Positions 58,101 to 64,000 of a stretch of DNA of 64,000 nt are shown piece after piece. The DNA comes from Rhodosporidiobolus odoratus (Eukaryota; Basidiomycota; Microbotryomycetes; Sporidiobolales; Sporidiobolaceae). The stretch's first letter is position 1; each line of letters opens with the position of its first letter. The DNA is taken from contig JAOANU010000002.1 of the NCBI GenBank assembly GCA_034387635.1, positions 868,001-932,000 of the forward strand, read 5' to 3'. The position numbers were made by a program, and so were the translations under genes. The notes under the pieces are model-generated. The model had not been told where the DNA came from and searched no databases. It worked only from the letters and a program-made list of their open reading frames with translations.

Positions 58101-58480
58101 TGATATCCTCGCTTCTGTACCTTTCCCGCGCTTCTCGCCATTCTTGATCCTTCTCGTGCGCTGCTCGCTTGACATCGACTTTCCGCTGCGCTTTTACCCC
58201 TTCTTCCCGGGATTAGTATGGTCGCCCGAATTGGGACCGCATTTTCGCTTCGATCGCTGCCTCGCATCCAGATACCGACGTCGGCGCCTTCTTCTGCGGT
58301 CCGAAAGCGCTTGGCTCGACGCTCCACAAGATGTGCAACAAGGTGAGCACTCGCCTTTTTCCTTTTCCCTTGCTTCACTCGTTATCCCGTCTAGCCGCAG
58401 CTCAATGATCCTATGCTCTGTAGTACACGAGCGCGAAGGAGAGCGGGACTCGCTTCTTCTGGGGTAAGGAAAACTTTTGA
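55136..58480 (+). CDS. noxA: NADPH oxidase, NoxA type
   Basis: Membrane flavocytochrome passing electrons from NADPH through FAD and two hemes to O2; fungal NoxA works in hyphal differentiation. Eighteen exons: 55136-55607, 55677-55747, 55804-55819, 55875-55889, 55948-56112, 56179-56221, 56299-56310, 56378-56615, 56680-56696, 56774-56827, 56965-57215, 57271-57407, 57474-57637, 57710-57732, 57811-57872, 57932-58051, 58217-58342 and 58424-58480; 680 aa. Seen: Ser-rich N-terminal tail (about 155 aa), [32 protein letters not shown] and HSVAH (heme ligands), [34 protein letters not shown] (FAD), [10 protein letters not shown] and [13 protein letters not shown] (NADPH), FFCGPK and the terminal [11 protein letters not shown]. 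No EF-hands, so not a NoxC/NOX5 type. Two introns need GC donors. Confidence 0.93.
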
Positions 58481-59442
58481 GAACTTGGAGTAGTATGCAG
58501 GACGCTGGCCGTTCTTGCAATTCCTTTCCTCTTCTCCTTCCTCCTCTGTGCGTTGCGAGAGCCACAAGCCGAATACTGCGTTCCATACGTTCTTGACGAG
58601 TAAGGGGATAAGTCACGATCATGCTAGATCAGACCTTGCTGCCCTCCTTCTCGGCGTTCGAGTAAACCCATTCGATAAAGTTGTCTCGAAGCTTGAGCAT
58701 CTTCCCACCGGCAAAGGGAAGGAATTGAGCAGAGATCATGCCACCGGGACCGCTGGTCGTGTCGAGGGAGTAGTAGCTACGAAGAATGAGGAGGTACGGG
58801 CGCGTAGAAACCGATTATAAGGGGGTCTGAGCGCTGACTTCCCCAGGACGCTCGAAGGGCGGAAGACACTCACCATGCACCGATCGCTGTACAGAAAGCC
58901 TGTCCACCTGATTCTCGTCATCCTCATCCGCACCAAAGCGCAAGGCGAAGCGGGTACCTGGTCTTCGACGCGGCGGGACAGGCTATGGCGGCGTGACGGC
59001 GTATGCTACAGTTCTTATGGCGTTCGGCGCGTTCAACTTGACTGTAGAGCTAATCGACATGCGCGACAGCGTTCTCAAGCTTAAGATGAAATCGTCCTCC
59101 TCAACGCGATTGATCTCGTCCGCCTGTTCGTCAGCACCAGTTCACCGTACTGCTACAGGTGCTATCCTGACCACGCCTGCGGTCAGCACTTGCGCCGCGC
59201 TCTATCGAGCAATTCGCCGCAAGGTTGTGCGGTGACCAATCAGTGTCATTCTCCCACTTTGGCAAATCGGCTGTCAGCAGGCCGACGACCTTTCTCTCTT
59301 TCTCTCTTTCTCTTGACTTTCTACCGCTTACAACAGCACGGACAAACTGGCCCGTCTGCGTAGCGCGCTCACTGCTCTCGTCGGACTCCTTCTCGCGCTC
59401 TGCGCTCATCGCCGTCACTCCGCCGGTATCTTTTCGGACAAC
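58481..59442. other. Unresolved stretch with coding-like segments on both strands
   Basis: Between the convergent/parallel Nox and pirin genes. On the minus strand 58638-58790 reads GGMISAQFLPFAGGKML then LRDNFIEWVYSNAEKE ending at TGA, preceded by an acceptor (cttcgtag), and could be the last exon of a small gene. An upstream piece, AFCTAIGAC (near 58880), fits its phase. On the plus strand 58960-59085 reads GVTAYATVLMAFGAFNLTVE followed by LIDMRDSVLKLK, a hydrophobic helix plus charged tail. I could not build a full model for either and do not recognise a family. Confidence 0.4.
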
Positions 59443-60648
59443 ATGTCATCCACCGCTGGCGCTGCCCTCAAGATCGTCCCGCGTCGTTCTGCGACTCGCG
59501 GGCACGCGAACCACAACTGGCTCAAGTCGTATCACACCTTTGTACGTCCTCGATCTCTGTAGTGGTCTTGTTCCCTAACTAGAGGACCTTTTTTCCCGCT
59601 GTTTACAGTCCTTCGCATCTTACTACGATGCCAACTTCGACCACTGGGGTCCTCTCCGCGTCATCAACGAGGTAAAGCAGCTCTCTACACTTCGCGTAAG
59701 CTTCTGCTCACCCCATCCGCTGCAGGACCGCGTCGAACCCGGCGAGGGTTTTGGACGACACTCTCACCGCGAGTTTGAGATCTGGAGCTACAGTGCGTCC
59801 CCGCTCTGACCTGATTTCCACCATGCAAGGCTCACTCTCTCCTCCCTACAGTTGTCGATGGCGAGCTTGAACACAAGGACAGCATGGGAAACCTCGAGAT
59901 CATGAAGAGGGGTGACATCCAGAGTAGGTTTCTTGGCTTTGGCTATTTGAGCTCGCGCTGACCCATCCCTCCTGTTACGCAGTGACATCTACTGGTACCG
60001 GTATCGCGCACTCGGAATATAACCGCAACACGGAAAAGCAGGTCGTCAGTCCTGCAGATCTTTCATACTGTTGCTGTTCCGCACTCACACCTTTCTCCCC
60101 CGCAGCACTTCCTCCAGATTTGGGGCTTGCCAAACAAGAGCGGCCTTCCACCGAAGTACTACAACCGCTCGTTCAGCGACGAACAGAAGCGCAACAAGCT
60201 GGTTCAGGTAGTCGGTCCTGCCGGTTCTGAAGGCGTTTCGGATGAGCGCGATACGACAGGCCCTGCACCCGTGCGTTCTCTTCCATACCGCTTGCATAAA
60301 TGCACCCTTCTTGCCTGTCTTTACGATTCTGATGCGCAGGTTCACGCCAATCTGTCCATGTTCGCTTCCATTCTCACCTCGAAATCCAGCATCAAGCACA
60401 CCCTCTCGAGCACGACCACCAAAGCCTACCTCCACAGCATCATGCGATCGGGGTACCGCTCCCCGGCCGTTTCAGCAAGCGACAAATTCGAAGATGGCGG
60501 TGCAATGTTGCAGGTTAATGGCGGGTACATCATGGAGGAAGGGGATGGAGCGTTTGTCACGGTGCACGAGGAGGCGGGGAGGGAGATGGAGTTCAAGAAC
60601 GTTGGAGAGAGGGACGTCGAATTTTTGGTTTTCGAGATGCAGGATTAG
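59443..60648 (+). CDS. Pirin-family protein
   Basis: Cupin-fold iron protein; family members act as transcription cofactors or quercetinases. Exons 59443-59541, 59609-59671, 59726-59792, 59852-59923, 59983-60044, 60106-60270 and 60340-60648 give 278 aa, normal for pirin. Seen: WLKSYHTFSFASYYD, PLRVINEDRVEPGEGFGRHS (metal His), HREFEIWSYIVDGELEHKDS (His and Glu ligands), GDIQMTSTGTGIAHSEYN, HFLQIWGLPNKSGLPPKYYN and a second cupin with GGYIMEEGDGAFVTVHEEAG. All metal ligands of the first cupin (H-x-H, H, E) appear present. The role in this organism is not predictable. Confidence 0.95.
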
Positions 60649-61348
60649 AGGCGCTTTGAGGGGTTTCTTGCCCAACCTATGTCTCCTGTACATGAATCAT
60701 ACTATATGCATTGCAGTCAAGAGTGTCGTATTTCCTGCTATTCGACTGCAAACGAGAGAAGTCCTTGCTTGCCTTTAGGCAGCGATTAAAGGGGAAGCAG
60801 TCAAACTAGCTTCGGACGGGGACAACCGAGGCGCGCCTAACGCTCCACACTCAAATGTGCTCGACGAGCTCGTATCGAAGTGAGATGTTGATCTGCGGCT
60901 GAATGTGCAGCCGCAAGAGGCTGGAAGGAGCGAAAGAACCAAGGAGCGCCAAGCATGTAGGTATCCAGCACATTCTGTATCACAGCTAGTGCTGCGCGTT
61001 GAATGTAGGCAGCGACGTGCAGGGGCATTGGATGAAGCAGGGCAGGGCCGCAGGGGAGCTGGTTTATCGCAGACTAGTGGCAGCACAGAGAGATTTAACC
61101 TAGAATTTGAGCGAGCGAGCCGAAGGCGGCAGAAGCTCTGAGCCGACAGGGATGAGATGGGGATAGTAAGCACGCTCATGTGAACAGTTGCGGACGAAAG
61201 GAGCTTACGCGATCAACAGACTGACAATTCGGGTTGCAAAGGTCAAACAGAGACGGGTAGAATAAGAAAAGAAGCACACGAAGGGAGTGAAAAGGAGTAA
61301 GGGAGCGAAACAGGCACAACACGCACACATCGCAAAGTTTGCAACCGC
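60649..61348. other. Convergent intergenic region
   Basis: About 0.7 kb between the pirin stop and the RBM42-like stop. Only short motif-free frames; no gene seen. Confidence 0.5.
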
Positions 61349-62285
61349 TTAACGACGAATGTACTGCTTCCTGCTCCTCTGCGGACCATAACCCTTCTCA
61401 CCAGGAATGGCGCGATGACCACTTTCCTCAGCGTTGGCACGCTCGTACGCGACCGTACCCGTCTTCTTGGGCTGTTTGGCTTCGAGGTCGCGGGCTTTCT
61501 TCGAGCCAATGTTGACGGCTTTCACACCCGACGTAGCTTTCTTGATGGTGACGGGTCGAGTACCGACATATTTGCCTGTGTCAACGTCGCAAGGTCAGTG
61601 ACTGAACAGTCGGTGAGAGTCAGAGGGGAAAGGGTTGACAAAGAGCTTACCGTTCATCTCCTTCCAAGCTTTCAGAAAGTCCTCAGGATCACTGTACGAG
61701 ACAAAGCCGTAACCCTTGCCCTTGTTGGTATACTTGTCGCGGATGACCTTACTTTTGACGTAAGAAGGATACCGGACACCGGAAAAGGCGGCTTTGAAGG
61801 CATCGTCTCCAATGGCGGGGTCGAGGTCACCAATAAAGAGACGGAAGTGCGCTGCAGGTCGAGCGGTGGCGAGTAAGTAAAGACCACAGCGGCGGAAAGG
61901 AAGGAAGAGGAGACTGACTAGGATCCCACTCGAGCAGACTCTGATCCTCCCAAACCTCACCTCCACCCTTGCGCAAGACGGTGGTTCGAGCCTTTCCCTT
62001 TTGACCAGCGGCGACCACCTCATTCCTGTTGTTCTTGCTAGCTTCGGGAGTGTAGATCGAGGCTTGTTGAGCGTAGTTCATGTCGTAGCCTGCTCCGACT
62101 GCAGCTCCGGAAGGGTCGGTAGGAGGAGCATAGCTTGGTGCACTTGCGGCTGGGTAGGCTGGAGCGGCGTAGGCAGCGGAGGTTGAAGCGGTGGGATAGG
62201 CGGAGGTGGCTGAAGAAGAGGAGTAAGAGTACTGTTGGGAAGAGTACGAGTTGGAGGGGTTCGAGTAGGGGTTGTTGTAGGACAT
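61349..62285 (-). CDS. RBM42: RBM42-like RNA-binding protein
   Basis: RNA-binding protein of the RBM42 class, linked to hnRNP K and pre-mRNA processing in animals. Exons 62285-61919, 61851-61651 and 61575-61349 give 264 aa. Seen: Tyr/Ser/Ala-rich low-complexity N-terminus (SNPSNSYSSQQYSYSSSS, then AYPAASAPSYAPP), KARTTVLRKGGGEVWEDQ, LLEWDPTHFRLFIGDLDPAI (family W-D-P-x-H-F-R-L-F-x-G start of the RRM, RNP2), SKVIRDKYTNKGKGYGFVSY (RNP1), FLKAWKEMNGKYVGTRPV, and a basic tail ending RSRKQYIRR. The WDP-HFRLF signature is the strongest evidence. Confidence 0.92.
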
Positions 62286-62417
62286 GCTAGAGTGAGTCTA
62301 GTGCAGTATCTTAAGAGTGTCCCTGTTATTGTATCGTGTGGAGGAACAGGCGAGAGTAACTGATTCGCTCCCACTCATCAAACTCCCACTTCAACCTCGT
62401 ATACCCAAACAAGCACA
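62286..62417. promoter_or_regulatory. 132-bp divergent promoter (RBM42-like / NDUFA13)
   Basis: 132 bases between start codons with no other gene; bidirectional use is inferred. Confidence 0.45.
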
Positions 62418-63051
62418 ATGTCTGGCCTACCCTTCAAGCAGTAAGTCCTCGCCTGCGTCCGCTACCACTATGGTCCGGCTTGTCCCGAGTGCTGCCATCG
62501 ACCCCTCCTCCTCCTGCTAACTCCTGGCTGTCTTCACGCACAGGGATCTTCCCCCAGCAGGCGGTTTCCCCGCCATCAAATACCGCCGTAACCTCCCTAC
62601 CAAGGGTCCCGGTGGCGCTCTCATCTTCGGTACCGTCGCTGCCATTTGCACTTTCGGGTTCTGGAGGGTCGGACAGGGCAACTTGGAAAAGAGGTAAGCT
62701 CCCTTTACCCTTCCTCTCAGCCAAGTCACTCGCACTGACTAGGAGAACGTGTCAAACAGGGAGCTGCAGCGTGAGAAGGCGTGGTCGAGGATTCACCTGG
62801 TCCCCGCTCTTCTTGCCGAATCAGACCGCGATGTCTACCGGAGGGAACAGGCTGCATTGGCGCGCGAGAAGGAGATCATGAAGGACGTGCCGGGATGGGA
62901 GGTACGTACAGCCTGCTCGTGGAAGGCTACGACTGTCCCAATCGAAGCAAACGTCCCCTGACCCTTTCTCTCCTGACTCTCCCGTTCACAGGCAGGACAA
63001 AAGTCGTACCACTCGAAGCGCTACACACCCTCTACCGTCGTCGTCATCTGA
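62418..63051 (+). CDS. NDUFA13: Complex I subunit NDUFA13 (GRIM-19)
   Basis: Accessory membrane-arm subunit of mitochondrial NADH:ubiquinone oxidoreductase. Exons 62418-62440, 62544-62693, 62760-62901 and 62992-63051 give 124 aa. Seen: MSGLPFKQDLPPAGGFPAIK start, YRRNLPTKGPGGALIFG leading into one TM helix (ALIFGTVAAICTFGFW), RVGQGNLEKRELQREKAW, SRIHLVPALLAESDRDVYRR and EKEIMKDVPGWEAG. Every block matches the GRIM-19 order. Its presence shows this organism keeps complex I, unlike Saccharomyces. Confidence 0.96.
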
Positions 63052-63155
63052 GCTCTTCGTTGTGCAACCTCTTTTTCTTCTGCTGTCTCATGCTCATCCT
63101 TTCCTGGCCCGCTGGAATATGTCGAGTTATCGGATCCGGATTACAGGGGTCTCTA

Positions 63156-64000
63156 TCACTCCTGGCGAGTTGCGTGGATGGCTAATACTTCGTCTAGCAA
63201 CGGCTCCATCACGCAGGTCAACCCCAGGGGATCGTCGTGCTCCGCCTCTTCCACCTCGACCCACTTATCCTCCTCCACCATCTTCAGCTTACCCACCAGC
63301 AACTCGTGCAGGAACCGCCTGCCTTTGGCCGGCACAAGGATATCTTCCGTACCATACACCACACTCATTCTCGGCGCCTCACCCTCCCGCCCCCATTTCT
63401 CCTTCAGCGCACCGAACGCTCGCTCGAACATTTCTCCTTCGGGAACCTCTTCCTCCCCACCGTCCTCAATGCCCTCCAACCACCTCCACTCCCTCCCCTC
63501 CCCCTGTCTCAAACAGATCAACGCCTCCTGGCCCATTCCCTCGGACCCTTCCTCCTGAATCATCTTCATCGACTTGGCAAACAGCTGAGGTCCATAATAC
63601 AACCCACCAAACATCTGCTTGTGCCGCGGTTTCTTCGCGTCGAGCTCTACGAACCGGGCGCGTTGCTTTCGAGCAGCTTCTTCGGTCGGCGTCAGGGGCT
63701 CTTCTGCCTCGTCGATACGTGTGGTGGCGGTGGTGGTGGTCGACGTCCCAGGTGAGACCGCCGCCGCTCCCCAAGCTTTGACCGCCCCCGCGACTCCAGC
63801 ACTCCACGTCGTACTCGCTACGAACGGCTCGATGGTCTTCTGAGCAAAGGTGGCTACGGAACCGAGTTGGGCGGTGAGAGGGGCGGGGATGTAACGGGCG
63901 ATGGAGAGGGGGAGGGAGGAGGAGTGCCAAGGTGGAACGTAGGGGGAGGAGAGGTGCCAGGATTTGACTCTGAGGGAAGAAGAAGAAGCAGCAGAAGAAG
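63156..64000 (-). CDS. Alpha/beta hydrolase (ABHD5/CLD1-like), 5' end off the window
   Basis: C-terminal part of a serine hydrolase-fold protein; the frame is open to the right edge (no start codon visible). Seen: SWHLSSPYVPPWHSSSLPLS (mobile lid start, as in the ABHD4/5 and yeast Cld1/Ict1/Ecm18 group), ARYIPAPLTAQLGS, a Thr-rich linker, KQMFGGLYYGPQLF, then MSVVYGTEDILVP with the likely catalytic Asp and VEVEEAEHDDPL with the likely catalytic His. The nucleophile elbow G-x-S-x-G must lie upstream, outside the window. Group members act on lysophosphatidic acid or cardiolipin; the substrate here is unknown. It converges on NDUFA13, 104 bp between stops. Confidence 0.78.
   Translation of the reverse strand, partial: SSAASSSSLRVKSWHLSSPYVPPWHSSSLPLSIARYIPAPLTAQLGSVATFAQKTIEPFVASTTWSAGVAGAVKAWGAAAVSPGTSTTTTATTRIDEAEEPLTPTEEAARKQRARFVELDAKKPRHKQMFGGLYYGPQLFAKSMKMIQEEGSEGMGQEALICLRQGEGREWRWLEGIEDGGEEEVPEGEMFERAFGALKEKWGREGEAPRMSVVYGTEDILVPAKGRRFLHELLVGKLKMVEEDKWVEVEEAEHDDPLGLTCVMEPLLDEVLAIHATRQE

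Noticed and set aside
58960..59200. DPM3-like small membrane protein on the plus strand
   Set aside because: The helix-plus-charged-tail look is suggestive, but the acidic DEIVLL continuation is in another frame with no intron to join it, and no start or N-terminal helix was found.

Overview
The window is nuclear DNA of a GC-rich, intron-dense basidiomycete, most likely a red yeast of the Pucciniomycotina (Rhodotorula/Rhodosporidium type). Evidence: nearly every gene has several spliceosomal introns of about 50-110 nt with a CTGAC/TTGAC-like branch site 10-40 nt before the acceptor; codons end mostly in C or G; genes stand alone on both strands with intergenic gaps of 0.1-1.4 kb; and the families are eukaryotic/fungal (homoaconitase, U1-C, LSm3, Nox, peroxin 10, RRN3, complex I NDUFA13). 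I rebuilt the genes by hand from splice sites. The exon sums of most genes close in frame, which is internal support for the models.

Layout. 0-10 kb: 3' part of a Rab11 GTPase, a PTR2-type peptide transporter, an ALE1-type MBOAT lysophospholipid acyltransferase and a Gag1-like (DUF4050) protein. 10-15 kb: LSM3 and U1-C back to back, a PRELI/Ups-like lipid-transfer protein and a small Med9-like protein. 15-27 kb: homoaconitase LYS4, a Cbp6/UQCC2-like protein divergent from a TMEM135-like membrane protein, a COG0523 (ZNG1) GTPase and nucleolar GTPase NOG1. 27-34 kb: a stand-alone hydantoinase-B-type protein, an RRM/RG-rich SR-like protein and peptidyl-tRNA hydrolase 2.

34-41 kb is the accessory part. 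It holds a tandem pair of single-pass membrane proteins that I cannot assign to a known family and that share N-terminal, transmembrane and C-terminal signatures. A gene-poor stretch follows, with a decayed LINE 3' end and a 447-bp inverted-repeat element.

41-52 kb: PEX10, mitochondrial ribosomal protein mL44 divergent from a mitochondrial thioredoxin, a GEN1/YEN1-type Holliday-junction nuclease and RRN3. 52-64 kb: a phytanoyl-CoA dioxygenase-like protein, an 18-exon NADPH oxidase, pirin, an RBM42-like RNA-binding protein divergent from complex I subunit NDUFA13, and the 3' part of an alpha/beta hydrolase running off the right edge.

There is no operon logic. Shared features are compact divergent promoters (89-377 bp between start codons), several pairing functionally related products (U1-C/LSm3; mL44/thioredoxin), very small exons (5, 12, 13, 15, 16, 17, 18 nt) and at least three likely GC-AG introns. 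The most novel-looking item is the tandem membrane-protein pair at 33950-37400.
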